Shown: piece after piece, positions 16,387 through 24,608 of the stretch | Position numbering within the stretch: position 1 is the first letter of the stretch | Layout of the letters: every line of letters starts with the position of its first letter | IMG/VR virus record: IMGVR_UViG_3300027851_000081 | Location: 1 to 33,400 of that record | DNA from: a virus | DNA: 33,400 nucleotides | Strand: one strand, 5' to 3' | The notes under the pieces: model-generated | Databases searched by the model: none | What the model saw: the letters and a program-made list of their open reading frames with translations, nothing else | What the model was told of the DNA's origin: nothing | Program-made: the position numbers and the translations under genes

Positions 16387-17178
16387 TTATGCTTGATGAG
16401 ACCCGACGCCAGCAGCATTACCGCCAGATTGTCCAATGCCGCCACCATACCCGCCAAAGCCCCCACCACTGCCACCATCATCGCGAGAGTAGCGCAGATT
16501 GCCAAGATCGCTGCCAACTTGCCCGAATCCAGTCATGCCACTGCCGCCGACAGTAGAATCTGGCGTACTTGTGTCAGGAGAGCTGAATGTCTGCGCCAGG
16601 ACTTCTCCCAGTGTAGGAACTCCAAACAGGGAGGCGATTCCGTTAAGTGCGCCCAGTACGGGATTGGCAAGGCTAAGAGTACTATTGATGGCAAGCGAAG
16701 TGTTACCATTCAGCAGGCCACTTGCAATACCAATTGCACCTGTTGGTGCACCTGCAAGGCTCAGGGCAGGCCCAACAAAACTACCAAGTGCCTGTTGGTC
16801 TGTCTTGGATTTACTGAGATTACCGGCAAGTCCCAGCACTCCGCCTGCCATGCTAGCATCTGCGTTGCCTGCAATAGTTCCAAGGGCAGAACTGACTCTA
16901 CCAATGTTGCCAATCATACCGCCAAGTGCGGGATCAGCTGCGCCACCAAAAGTGCGATCAGTTCCACTTCCAGAGGAAGTAGCTGTGCCCATGCCAAACA
17001 CTTCTGACATATCAGTCGGTTGACGCTCGGCAGGCAGAGCAGCAACTAGCTGCCGGCGCATCAGCTCGTCAACCGACTGAGTAGGAATGCTATTGTCAGC
17101 AGTGCTCTTTGTTGGAGTGTATGGAGTGTAGAGCGGATTAGCGCTCCTGCGACTTCCACCAGCTTGAATAGTTGCCAT
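16387..17178 (-). CDS. Glycine-rich minor virion protein, 263 aa
   Basis: A 263-residue Gly/Ala/Ser-rich protein. The N-terminus (MATIQAGGSRRSANPLYTPY) is polar. The centre (about 85-205) is a set of hydrophobic Gly/Ala-rich helices (SLAGAPTGAIGIASGLL, LANPVLGALNGIASLFG) that could associate with membrane. The last 40 residues are a flexible Gly-rich tail. AAGGAGAAG precedes the ATG. Between two other low-complexity minor virion genes, it is a candidate small ejection protein, analogous in layout to the small internal proteins of podoviruses. I recognise no family. Confidence 0.7.
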   Translation of the reverse strand: MATIQAGGSRRSANPLYTPYTPTKSTADNSIPTQSVDELMRRQLVAALPAERQPTDMSEVFGMGTATSSGSGTDRTFGGAADPALGGMIGNIGRVSSALGTIAGNADASMAGGVLGLAGNLSKSKTDQQALGSFVGPALSLAGAPTGAIGIASGLLNGNTSLAINSTLSLANPVLGALNGIASLFGVPTLGEVLAQTFSSPDTSTPDSTVGGSGMTGFGQVGSDLGNLRYSRDDGGSGGGFGGYGGGIGQSGGNAAGVGSHQA

Positions 17179-17201
17179 TATCTTCTCCTTGCTGGAATTG
17201 A

Positions 17202-18101
17202 TCAGAAATCGTACACAGGATTGCCAACCAAGAACTCATCGAGGTTGAGGTCATCAAATCCTTGAGTAGCTCCAGGCTGATACATGTCTCCAGCCGCATA
17301 GCCAGGTACGCCAAGGTCCAACACAGGATTGTTGATTTGATAGCCTGGTTGATAGGCATCGCCAGGCACCATGCCGCCAACTTCACCAAAGCTGGGAGCA
17401 GCGCCGACAGTGCCGCCAAGTTCCAGTGGCATAGAGCTGTTAGCAAGGTACATATCAAAAGATGAATCAAGTGGGGCAAGTGCACCGTCAACAGACTGCA
17501 CAGGGCCCATGGATAGCGGAGCAAGATTGCCCATTACCGCACCGTTGCTACCACGCATACTAGCTGCAGGCGAACCGCCGTTCATCTTCTTCCACATTTC
17601 CTCGAAATTGTTTGCGCCTGTCAACTTCAGTGCAGCCTGTGCAAGCGCGAGTGTTCCTGCCAAGCTCTTAGCCTGCCCAGCTTGCTTGGTAACTGCTCCG
17701 CGAGTAGCATTGGCGATGTTGCCTGCTACTTGCCCTTGCAGCTGTTGGTTAGCCTGCTGCTGCTGTACAACCTGCTGCTGCCCCAGAAGTGCAGTTTGCT
17801 GCATTAGTCGCTCAAGATTAGCTTGCACGGCAGAATTGCTGCCAGAGCGAGCGCCAACAGCGTTACTGTAGGCTGCCTGCATTCCAGGAATCTGACCTCC
17901 TGCCTGCGCAAAGATGCTATTCAACAGCTGAGTGTAATCTTGTCCTTGCAATTGGCTCAAGAGAGCTGTAAGCGCAGACGTGTCAGCAGTACCAGTCTGT
18001 GTGGTTTTGCTACCAAACAGCGTTGCAAGCAGGTTAGACAGCTGACTCAGCTGATCACCTGAATTAGTTTGTACCGGTTGGCCAGAGACAGGAGTTGCCA
18101 T
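17202..18101 (-). CDS. Gln/Ala-rich minor virion protein, 299 aa
   Basis: A 299-residue protein starting MATPVSGQPVQTNSGDQLSQ. The first half is rich in Gln, Ala and Ser and probably helical (QQQVVQQQQANQQLQGQVAG). The second half is Gly/Pro-rich and low in charge (VPGDAYQPGYQINNPVLDLG). The frame is open 99 codons further upstream, but the start at 18101 is chosen because AAGGAT lies 8-12 bases before it and the extra upstream residues (Cys/Trp/Arg-rich, overlapping the next gene) look non-coding. A 98-base gap separates it from the preceding gene. It is a likely minor capsid or ejection protein by position. Confidence 0.7.
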   Translation of the reverse strand: MATPVSGQPVQTNSGDQLSQLSNLLATLFGSKTTQTGTADTSALTALLSQLQGQDYTQLLNSIFAQAGGQIPGMQAAYSNAVGARSGSNSAVQANLERLMQQTALLGQQQVVQQQQANQQLQGQVAGNIANATRGAVTKQAGQAKSLAGTLALAQAALKLTGANNFEEMWKKMNGGSPAASMRGSNGAVMGNLAPLSMGPVQSVDGALAPLDSSFDMYLANSSMPLELGGTVGAAPSFGEVGGMVPGDAYQPGYQINNPVLDLGVPGYAAGDMYQPGATQGFDDLNLDEFLVGNPVYDF

Positions 18102-18166
18102 GACAATATCCTTTACACGATGAATTACATTGTACGCAGGTGTGCTTAGTTGCGTAGGTTCAAATC

Positions 18167-18182
18167 TTAGCAAGGTTGCTAA
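18167..18182. repeat. 16-bp dyad TTAGCAA-GG-TTGCTAA
   Basis: Perfect 7-bp inverted arms around GG lie in the 98-base gap between two leftward genes, just after the stop of the 185-residue gene. No T-run follows on the minus strand, so it is not a classic terminator. It could be an operator-like or RNA-processing site. Confidence 0.45.
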
Positions 18183-18199
18183 TAGCAAGGAGGAAAGCA

Positions 18200-18757
18200 T
18201 CACGCCCCACCTGGAACAATCTGTAGATAGAATCCAGCACTGCCTAGGCCAACTCCCACAATCTGCACAAGGTTGCCGGCAGTACTTGGAGGAGATAGCT
18301 GAACGCCACCAGCAGTAGTGCTGAGGAAGTAGCGGGAACCGAACACAGTTCCTGCAATACCTTGACTGCGACCTGACATGAAAATAATCTCTCCCCACTG
18401 GCCCGCTGAAAGACCTGTAGGATTGTCACACAGTCCATGACATGGCTTGGTGGTATCTGTCGCGTTGGCTTTTCTTGCCATAACAATGCCACCTGACAAA
18501 TAGAGATTAACAGCCTGCCCATAGCCAATTGTTTCACCTGCCTGCACTTTGAGGTGATTAAATCTATGGGTTAGCAGCTGGTCAAACTGATCGGAGAGCG
18601 CCATCTCACTCTCAGAGAGTTGCAGCTGTCCTGTTCCTGCACTAGCTTTTTGTGCTAGAGAGGTCATTGCTTTATAGAGCGGTAGAACCAAACCTGCATC
18701 CCTATCGTTCAGGCCTGCAGGATATTGAGGTAGGCCAATGTCAATACCGAATTTCAT
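18200..18757 (-). CDS. Structural protein with a DUF2190-like C-terminal beta domain
   Basis: A 185-residue protein. The first 75 residues are mixed and helical. The rest has the pattern of small phage capsid/tail beta-barrel domains: GETIGYGQAVNLYLSGGIVM, later SRYFLSTTAGGVQLSPPSTA followed by GNLVQIVGVGLGSAGFYLQI. The 'yLst.aGg.....p...g.lvQivG.a......y' ending is shared with DUF2190-type capsid-stabilising or fibre-associated proteins, though this similarity is by eye. AAGGTG lies before the ATG, which is 3 bases after the preceding stop. It sits between the large tail protein and the minor virion genes and is probably part of the tail or its tip. Confidence 0.65.
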   Translation of the reverse strand: MKFGIDIGLPQYPAGLNDRDAGLVLPLYKAMTSLAQKASAGTGQLQLSESEMALSDQFDQLLTHRFNHLKVQAGETIGYGQAVNLYLSGGIVMARKANATDTTKPCHGLCDNPTGLSAGQWGEIIFMSGRSQGIAGTVFGSRYFLSTTAGGVQLSPPSTAGNLVQIVGVGLGSAGFYLQIVPGGA

Positions 18758-18759
18758 GA

Positions 18760-20472
18760 CTACACCTTGCCAGTTGTAGTTGCTTCAAGAATCAAGGTAG
18801 TAAGATTAAAGCTGCCCTCAATCATGAGGTTGAAATTCAGGCAGTCAATCATCTCACCCTGACACAGATAGCCATCGACGCGCTCCACATCTATCAGAGC
18901 GATTGGAGTAGTTAGAGTTCTACCATTTGCGGAAGGTGCAATGAACATGTTTCCACTTTCCATGCCCTCTGCCTCTACTCGATTCAATTGGATGTTGCTG
19001 CTTCTGGTAAGTTGCACACGGCCGATAACGAGGCATGCAACATCCTCAGTTCGTGCTTGGTCCGTCCACACTGCAACTTTCACCTCTCCAGTGGAGAGCA
19101 GAAAAGCAAGAGAGTGCTGTGCTACAGAAGTTGCTTGCGTGGGCGCGGCAGATGCATCATACACAAGAGCATCGCCACCAGCAGCTGCATAGGTAACATC
19201 ATGCATCATGCTATACGTGAGTGCTCCTGGCTGTGTCTGTTGAGTGTAGTAGAAGCAATCCTTGTGGATGATCCTGAGTTTTCCCCAGCGCTTCATTGCA
19301 AGATCGATTACAATGGCATAGCTGAAGATGCCAGGATAGTATCCGTAGCTCACTACTACAAAGCGCGTCGAAATGGAAGTGACTTTGGTGAACAAGTCAA
19401 CAGTGGTTCCGCCCTTAAGGAGAGCGTGAGTACCAAAGTCATAGCGCTCCGTTTGGCGCCCAGCAATAAAGTCACTGATTTCAGGATACACAGTCTCTGC
19501 ACTGTTCAGTGAAATCTTCTGCATACCTGCTGTTGTATAGGCATATACTTCCCCCATGGAGGAGTACACAGTGGCTTGCTCATAATCTTCAATGCCACCT
19601 GCACCAGAAATCTCACGGAACACCCACGGAGCAGACAGCGACTGCGCGTAGTAGTTTGCAGCTACAGCGTTTCTAGCTGTGAAGATAATAAATCCACCGG
19701 GCACAGCAATCAACGCAGTGATTTTGCCCTTTACATCTTCAGGGATTTGATTGCCAGCGCCAGTAAATGCCCCATTATTAAATGGCTGAAAATCAAACGC
19801 AGTACCGTTATACGGTGCCCAAGCTACACTCAGTCCACTCCACATCAACAAGAATCCATTAGACGCAGAGATGCCATCAATTTCACCTGCAGCAAATGGC
19901 ACATTTGCTAGAATAGTAGTGGCAGGAACTAGAGCTTTTGTGGACTCATTCCACTGCATGATGCTCATATCAGTGGGAGAACCAGCATTGCTCTTCAGGC
20001 GTGAGTAGCATACAAACGTCTTGCCATCAACATAAGAATACGTCACAGACGAGTCAGCAGGATCAAGTCCAGCAGCTAGTACAGTTGGCGCCCACACATC
20101 TGCATATGGGTCAGTGGTCCAAGCACTGGCAACATCATCATAGACATAATTCTGTCCCCGTGCAGGAGAGTACAGAACTGTGTTCTCTTCCGAATCCCTC
20201 AGTGGAAAAATCTGGTCAAAATCATTGTTTACTGTGGCACCAACAACAGACTCGTAACCAACACTCCGCACACCTTCACCAATCGGCATGAAATTCTCGC
20301 CGTAGAGAATCTGAGCCAGATTGAAATCCACGGAATCATCAGTGCCAGTGAACCCACGGTTCTGGCGAGGTGCACTATCCAGTTGCGGCACAAATACTGC
20401 ACGCGGTGCCTTGGTCGAGACTAAAGGAAACACCGCGTTGTTCATTGATACTTTGAAGCGCTGAACAGCCAT
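18760..20472 (-). CDS. Large tail protein (nozzle/stabilisation-like), 570 aa
   Basis: This 570-residue protein is predominantly beta-strand. Repeats of short strands separated by turns (for example GISASNGFLLMWSGLSVAWA and ITALIAVPGGFIIFTARNAV) suggest a beta-propeller or a stack of beta sheets, as in podovirus tail-nozzle or stabilisation proteins. The N-terminal motif (MAVQRFKVSMNNAVFPLVST...APRQNRGFTGTDDSV) looks like a docking region. There is no signal peptide or transmembrane helix. GCGGAGAG lies 9-15 bases before the ATG. It follows the endolysin gene directly (2-base gap), so it is co-transcribed with the lysis genes. The tail role is inferred from size, beta-rich composition and position. 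Confidence 0.7.
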   Translation of the reverse strand: MAVQRFKVSMNNAVFPLVSTKAPRAVFVPQLDSAPRQNRGFTGTDDSVDFNLAQILYGENFMPIGEGVRSVGYESVVGATVNNDFDQIFPLRDSEENTVLYSPARGQNYVYDDVASAWTTDPYADVWAPTVLAAGLDPADSSVTYSYVDGKTFVCYSRLKSNAGSPTDMSIMQWNESTKALVPATTILANVPFAAGEIDGISASNGFLLMWSGLSVAWAPYNGTAFDFQPFNNGAFTGAGNQIPEDVKGKITALIAVPGGFIIFTARNAVAANYYAQSLSAPWVFREISGAGGIEDYEQATVYSSMGEVYAYTTAGMQKISLNSAETVYPEISDFIAGRQTERYDFGTHALLKGGTTVDLFTKVTSISTRFVVVSYGYYPGIFSYAIVIDLAMKRWGKLRIIHKDCFYYTQQTQPGALTYSMMHDVTYAAAGGDALVYDASAAPTQATSVAQHSLAFLLSTGEVKVAVWTDQARTEDVACLVIGRVQLTRSSNIQLNRVEAEGMESGNMFIAPSANGRTLTTPIALIDVERVDGYLCQGEMIDCLNFNLMIEGSFNLTTLILEATTTGKV

Positions 20473-20474
20473 GG

Positions 20475-20813
20475 TTACACTCTCCGCTCAAAGTGAGGAA
20501 CATCCTTAAAGGATTTCCAGAACATGCCAGCACTGTTCTTGGGGGAAAGTGATTGCCAGAACTCACCGACAGGGCGCAAGACACCAACATCGTAAATCAG
20601 CTTGCCATCCTTGAAGAAGTTCAGGTCAATGGCAAGTCGCTGACCATGCTTAGAGTTCATGGTCTTACTGCGTCCAGTTTGGACGTAAATCTTCTGCATT
20701 TCTGGCGGGCGATACAGTTCGCCTGCAGTAATCACAAAGTTGTGGTCTGCACAGAATTCAATGAGACGTGCAACATCTTGAATAAAGAGGAATTGCTCTT
20801 GTACGAGGCTCAC
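20475..20813 (-). CDS. Endolysin, M15-type L-Ala-D-Glu/D-Ala peptidase-like
   Basis: This 112-residue protein would cleave peptidoglycan cross-links or stem peptides at the end of infection. Zinc ligands of the M15 (VanY/T5 endopeptidase-like) family are visible: H56 and D63 in SKHGQRLAIDLNFF, and H107 in DVPHFE. An upstream Y-R-P-x-E-x-Q motif (LYRPPEMQ) is also typical. It has no signal peptide, so it needs a holin to reach the wall. The start is GTG at 20813 with AGGAGAA 5-12 bases upstream, and lies 2 bases after the holin stop. At 112 residues it is slightly short for the family but keeps all the metal ligands. Confidence 0.9.
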   Translation of the reverse strand: MSLVQEQFLFIQDVARLIEFCADHNFVITAGELYRPPEMQKIYVQTGRSKTMNSKHGQRLAIDLNFFKDGKLIYDVGVLRPVGEFWQSLSPKNSAGMFWKSFKDVPHFERRV

Positions 20814-20815
20814 AG

Positions 20816-21346
20816 TTATTCTCCTTTATTGCGAGAGCTCAGCTGCTCAATCGTAGCATCCTTCTGCTTGCTGCTGCGAGTGGTGCCAAATTCAAAGTTG
20901 TAGATATTGTCCATGTAGCCCAGCATGCGACCAAGCACAAGAGTGACAATACCCTTCACATACTCATTGATATCAGGCGTATCCCAGACAAGATACACCA
21001 GTGCAGCCACGCTTACAGCTGCGATGAGCACAAGAATATCAGCTCGGTAGTTGCGGGTGCCAGCTTTCAAGAACTCGGCATCACGCTCACGTGCAGAATC
21101 TTTGTCCTTGACTTCTTCTTTGAAGCCCTCCAGTTCGCGCTCCGCTTCACGCTGTGCAGCATTCACCAGAAATTCTTCATGCTCAACTTCGATCTGCTTG
21201 AGTTTGATAAGCCCTTCTTCGGAAGCTGTGAGCTTGGACAGATCAATCCCAAACTTCTCCTCAACTGCCTCTTTGCCCTTGGTCATGACAACATTGGCCA
21301 GCAGGTTAAGTCCAGCTTTAGCGAGCGTTGCAACGATAGGTGCCAT
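20816..21346 (-). CDS. 3TM-type (GTA-like) holin
   Basis: This 176-residue membrane protein is likely to make holes in the inner membrane and release the endolysin. After a charged, helical N-terminal half (about 30-95, rich in E and K), it has hydrophobic segments at 103-121 (DILVLIAAVSVAALVYLVW) and 131-147, then FEFGTTRSSKQKD. The 'FyFG.s.gs..K' ending is a hallmark of holins of the GTA_holin_3TM family. ATG at 21346 is preceded by a near-perfect AAGGAGG six bases upstream; a GTG one codon earlier is less likely. The start overlaps the previous stop (TGATG), and the endolysin follows immediately. Confidence 0.85.
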   Translation of the reverse strand: MAPIVATLAKAGLNLLANVVMTKGKEAVEEKFGIDLSKLTASEEGLIKLKQIEVEHEEFLVNAAQREAERELEGFKEEVKDKDSARERDAEFLKAGTRNYRADILVLIAAVSVAALVYLVWDTPDINEYVKGIVTLVLGRMLGYMDNIYNFEFGTTRSSKQKDATIEQLSSRNKGE

Positions 21347-21555
21347 CACACACCTCCTTTTATTTTGCCAAAGTACAACACAGCACCAACGGTAACTGCG
21401 CCGATGGTCCAGGTCAGTTTTTGAATGATAGACTTGCCAACTTGCCTATAAACTTCGTCAGTGATCTTAGCAACAGCTTTCTCAGCTGCACGCTCTGCGA
21501 TCTCTTCTACTTGCTTCTCTGAAAGTTCCTTGAATCCAGAGTCTTGCGCATCCAT
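21346..21555 (-). CDS. Small single-TM lysis-region protein, 69 aa
   Basis: A 69-residue protein with an amphipathic, charged N-terminus (FKELSEKQVEEIAERAAEKA) and one transmembrane segment near the C-terminus (about 46-63, LTWTIGAVTVGAVLYFGK). This layout is common for small phage proteins encoded next to holins, possibly holin partners or antiholins. It is coupled at both ends: TAATG with the preceding gene and TGATG with the holin. The role is inferred from neighbourhood; no catalytic motif is present. Confidence 0.75.
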   Translation of the reverse strand: MDAQDSGFKELSEKQVEEIAERAAEKAVAKITDEVYRQVGKSIIQKLTWTIGAVTVGAVLYFGKIKGGV

Positions 21556-21992
21556 TATTCCTGTTCCTTTGCAATGTTAATACGATCCTTGAGTTGGTTG
21601 AGCACTTCCTGCGCCTCGGCGGCGAGTGGGTAATGCGCATCGTCCTTAGTGGCAGGAAACTGAAGAGTGCTGTATTGCGCCCACTCCTTCGCCAGCGTGG
21701 CCTGACCTGTCGCCACGCGCCACAGACTGCGAGATAACTGCTCAGCATTGCAAGCATCATATGAGCAGGAGTAGAAGAATGGAGTGACTCTGTCAGAGTC
21801 GTGATCTTTGCATGCCCACGCGAAATGGACACCGTACTGTCCGACATGCGCGATAGGCTCGACAAAATAATAGCCCCTACCATTTTTGATAAAGGGCTGA
21901 CAGGTATATAGCATGACAGGCTGTGCACCTGCTTCTGCACACAAGGCTAATGGCACAAATAGTGCCAATACCAGTTTCTTAGTGATGCCCAT
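21555..21992 (-). CDS. Exported Cys-containing lysis-region protein
   Basis: A 145-residue protein with a clear signal peptide: MGITKK, then a hydrophobic core LVLALFVPLALC and an AGA-Q-type cleavage site near 22-24. The LALC sequence is not a good lipobox, because the residue before Cys is Leu. The mature part has four further Cys (near 31, 61, 76 and 81) that could form disulfides in the periplasm. The start at 21992 is preferred over an in-frame ATG five codons upstream (22007), because AGGGGAAG lies 5-6 bases before it. It overlaps the preceding gene by 14 bases. It may act in envelope disruption or as a periplasmic effector; I recognise no family. Confidence 0.65.
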   Translation of the reverse strand: MGITKKLVLALFVPLALCAEAGAQPVMLYTCQPFIKNGRGYYFVEPIAHVGQYGVHFAWACKDHDSDRVTPFFYSCSYDACNAEQLSRSLWRVATGQATLAKEWAQYSTLQFPATKDDAHYPLAAEAQEVLNQLKDRINIAKEQE

Positions 21993-22263
21993 CGTCTTCC
22001 CCTGCATTCAGCAGAACATTGACAATGTGAGCAAACTCACGGCGTGACGGCAGAGGATCATTTACTTCCATCCAGTCAAGGCGCTTGCTGATGGTAGTGC
22101 AGCCTTTTGGAGGATAGCCAAAGATCCAGCTCCACTCAGTATAATTGGCAATGATATCGAGCACTGCAACAAAGAAAGCAGGAATCGCAAGAATTTTCCA
22201 CAGTCCGCCGCGTTTATACGGGATTACTGCGTAGTATCCGAGGAGGGTGAGAAGAGTGAGCAT
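21979..22263 (-). CDS. Small membrane protein, 94 aa
   Basis: A 94-residue protein with hydrophobic segments at about 1-13 (MLTLLTLLGYYAV) and 24-40 (LAIPAFFVAVLDIIANY), followed by a soluble tail containing CTTISKRLDWM. The LDIIANYTE...TISKRL arrangement resembles small membrane proteins often found near holin genes in phages of Proteobacteria. AAGGAG lies 6-11 bases before the ATG, the best Shine-Dalgarno in this stretch. Its 3' end overlaps the exported protein gene. It may be a holin or antiholin, or modify the membrane during lysis; this is inferred from position. Confidence 0.7.
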   Translation of the reverse strand: MLTLLTLLGYYAVIPYKRGGLWKILAIPAFFVAVLDIIANYTEWSWIFGYPPKGCTTISKRLDWMEVNDPLPSRREFAHIVNVLLNAGEDDGHH

Positions 22264-22280
22264 GTGTGACTCCTTAGTTG

Positions 22281-23576
22281 TTACAGTTCTGCATTCAACG
22301 TAATAAGCCTGTCCACACTATACACGTCTCCTGCTCCAGTAGATTGTATCTCAAGCCTAAATGAGCTCAAACTCCCCGGATGGAGTGTTACTGTGCCTAG
22401 ATTAGTAGCACCTCCTGACGCAGACGTTGCTGGTACTGCCCTCATCTGGACAGGATAGTATACTTGCGAACATAAATATTGTCCAGCAGCTGTAGCGTTT
22501 CCACGCACGGAACCAATAGCGTAAGAAAAATAACGCTGACACATAAGCAGCTCATGCCCATAATTACGATACTCAAAGGGCGTAGCAACACTGCCTTTTT
22601 CCAGCTGGACGCCTGTAATAGCGAAGATGTTTCCAACAGCATCCAAACAATTTACTTGATTTACCGTAGATATGAAATTTCCTGCCTGCCAGGCGTCTGC
22701 AGTTGTTTGGTATGTAGCGCCTGCTGCCAAGACAAAAGATACTACAAGTCCACGTCCACTGGTCCAATTCCAAGAACCTGCAGTCGTTAAGCCGCCGACT
22801 ACTGATACAGATTTAGTTTCCCAGGTGTTTGCAGCGGTGATAGTGTATTCACACACAAACGAGCGATCGCCGCCGTCATTTACAAACGCGACACAATGCA
22901 CGCCAGTTTTGCTGGAGCGCACTCTAAAAGATAGTGTAAATGTCTTACCAATCAAGTCACGAACATTGTAACCTTCTATGTACTGACGAATTGTGCTGTA
23001 CTGTCCGGCTGCAATAGTGACGTCCGCAGTCGTAACTGCTACGCGCAGGCTACTCTGAAACTCGTTGTCGGCAGGTACATCAGAATTTTGCGTTATGGTG
23101 ACCGCTCCGTCGTTACTGGACAGTTGAAGCCAACGATCCAATGTATACGCTCCAGCCGCAGGAGAAATAAACGACGTGCCCCGCTGCGCAATTATCATCG
23201 CACCATTGATAATCCGATTGCGCGCTCCAAGCATGGATACTGTTTCGGACTTGCTGTATACATCAACAAGACTGCGAGCCTCGGATGCAGTATCTACAGC
23301 CAACAGAGTTTCACCAAATACACCAGTCTCTAGTGCAGTAGTGGTAAAATCTCTGGCAACAGGTTGACCTGTTGATTCGTCGAATTTGAAGAACTTACCT
23401 GCACGATCAGCTGCTGCTGGCAGTTCAGCCCTGTTGCTTGCTAGGTCAGTTGCAGGAAAATATACTGCACGAAGCGTCTTAGCTTTGTGGGTACGAAATT
23501 CAAGCGCCGCAGTCTCCACTTCTTTGTCTTCCGTAGGCTGCGTAGAATCGTCAGCATTGGGGATGTAAGTTGCCAC
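22281..23576 (-). CDS. Tail fibre/receptor-binding protein with carbohydrate-binding-like domain
   Basis: This 431-residue protein probably contacts the host surface. After an N-terminal virion-attachment part (1-110), residues 120-149 carry the familiar fibre motif NRIINGAMIIAQRG...YTLDRW. A jelly-roll, carbohydrate-binding-like domain follows from about 160 to 330 (ISTxxQYIEGYN...KTFTLSFRVRSS, ending ITGVQLEKGSVATPFEYRN). The YGHELLMCQRYF motif (339-350) then leads into a C-terminal beta domain with GNATAAG. These motifs recur at the distal ends of many podovirus and siphovirus tail fibres. The start is GTG at 23576 with GGAGAA 8-13 bases upstream. No lyase or hydrolase catalytic residues are obvious. 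Confidence 0.85.
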   Translation of the reverse strand: MATYIPNADDSTQPTEDKEVETAALEFRTHKAKTLRAVYFPATDLASNRAELPAAADRAGKFFKFDESTGQPVARDFTTTALETGVFGETLLAVDTASEARSLVDVYSKSETVSMLGARNRIINGAMIIAQRGTSFISPAAGAYTLDRWLQLSSNDGAVTITQNSDVPADNEFQSSLRVAVTTADVTIAAGQYSTIRQYIEGYNVRDLIGKTFTLSFRVRSSKTGVHCVAFVNDGGDRSFVCEYTITAANTWETKSVSVVGGLTTAGSWNWTSGRGLVVSFVLAAGATYQTTADAWQAGNFISTVNQVNCLDAVGNIFAITGVQLEKGSVATPFEYRNYGHELLMCQRYFSYAIGSVRGNATAAGQYLCSQVYYPVQMRAVPATSASGGATNLGTVTLHPGSLSSFRLEIQSTGAGDVYSVDRLITLNAEL

Positions 23577-23592
23577 AAAATTCTCCAGAAGA

Positions 23593-24201
23593 TTAGTTCA
23601 CATTACCAAGCAAATGAGATGCAATGAGCATCTCTTTGAAGGGCTTAACATGAGTGTCTTGAAAGTCTCGCGCCATCTCAGCAAAGCCTGTACGAGCAAA
23701 CACAATGCCTGCGGCCCAGTTGGCAATCTCGTTGGGATACATGTCCACAATCCAACTGGTGACGTCCACGTCTGTGAATGCAGGATTTTTGTAGTAGATA
23801 ATTTCAAGCGCCCCGGTCCACACCTGCGGATAGATTCGCAGCGTATCACCAATAAGACTGTACACGCTTGGGCGCATGACATTATCACGATCGTATAAAT
23901 CGTCCAACTCACGATACTCCAACTTCTCTTGGTGGCGAAGAGTAATTGGGTCCACGCCATACACAGCTTTCAGGCTCCTATTGCTTACGGCTGTGTTGGA
24001 GATGCTGGAAAAATCCATGTACACCGGTGAGTTTGTAGGAATGGTGTACGGAAGCGTAACAGTGGCGAGATCTTTAGGGAAGAAGTCAGTGTGGTGAGCA
24101 CGCAATACTGCACTCTTGATTGCTGCAAGCGTTACATTGCCAACCTCAGGTCGGCGAGTTTGCTCAACAACAAGTGCGGTGATAGTTGCAAGGGATGCCA
24201 T
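23593..24201 (-). CDS. Head-tail connector/adaptor-like protein
   Basis: This 202-residue protein sits after the capsid genes and before the fibre, the place and size of podovirus gp11-like tail adaptors (tail tubular protein A type). It begins with a helical segment (ASLATITALVVEQTRRPEVG), followed by beta segments with short aromatic motifs (LRIYPQ, LEIIYYKNPAFTD) and a C-terminal helical part (FARTGFAEMARDFQDTHVKP) as in such adaptors. The function would be to join the portal ring to the tail. Evidence is size, position and general pattern; the family match is not certain. The Shine-Dalgarno is weak (GAGTGAG further upstream), and a 46-base gap precedes the ATG. Confidence 0.6.
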   Translation of the reverse strand: MASLATITALVVEQTRRPEVGNVTLAAIKSAVLRAHHTDFFPKDLATVTLPYTIPTNSPVYMDFSSISNTAVSNRSLKAVYGVDPITLRHQEKLEYRELDDLYDRDNVMRPSVYSLIGDTLRIYPQVWTGALEIIYYKNPAFTDVDVTSWIVDMYPNEIANWAAGIVFARTGFAEMARDFQDTHVKPFKEMLIASHLLGNVN

Positions 24202-24247
24202 TACGTGCTCACTCGACTGAACTCTTACGAGTTATTGCTGATAGTGC

Positions 24248-24592
24248 TTACTGCTGAGCAGCAGCGGTGACTTCCTTGGCAGGCGCGAGTTCCTGCTCAG
24301 CGAGCACAGCTTGACGTTTGCGATCGCTGGTAATCATGCTAGCAGACTTGTCTGCAACGGCATCCAGTTCTGCGATGATTTCCGGCTCTTCAGTGGTGAA
24401 CGAGCCACCAAGGAACTGGATCTGCAGGCCATTGGGCATGAAGAAGTTTGCGCCGGGGGTCTGATGGTAGTAAGTCTTGGATTTGGACGACTTCAGCGCA
24501 GCCTGCGTAGTGGCCAGCTTTTCGCCTGCGACCAAAGTTTTTTGCTGAGTGGCGCCCAGGTTTTGAGCAGAGGAAACAGTACCGACAGCCAT
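24248..24592 (-). CDS. Small head-associated protein, 114 aa
   Basis: A 114-residue protein encoded directly downstream of the capsid gene. It is Ala/Lys-rich at both ends with a compact middle (YYHQTPGANFFMPNGLQIQF, then LGGSFTTEEPEIIAEL). Proteins of this size and place are often head decoration or head-completion factors. AAGGAATT lies before the ATG. A terminator-like hairpin lies between the capsid gene and this one, so it may be expressed at a lower level than the capsid. The role is inferred. Confidence 0.65.
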   Translation of the reverse strand: MAVGTVSSAQNLGATQQKTLVAGEKLATTQAALKSSKSKTYYHQTPGANFFMPNGLQIQFLGGSFTTEEPEIIAELDAVADKSASMITSDRKRQAVLAEQELAPAKEVTAAAQQ

Positions 24593-24608
24593 GATAATTC
24601 CTTAATTT

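Noticed and set aside
18150-18175. tRNA-like T-loop sequence GGTTCAAATC
   Set aside because: The T-stem pairs only 4 of 5 positions, and no matching acceptor, D-arm or anticodon arm lies upstream at the right distance.
15679-23576. GNATAAG shared by the fibre-like gene and the 220-residue virion gene
   Set aside because: Only seven residues match and the surrounding sequences differ. This short motif is common in phage beta domains and does not show a duplication.
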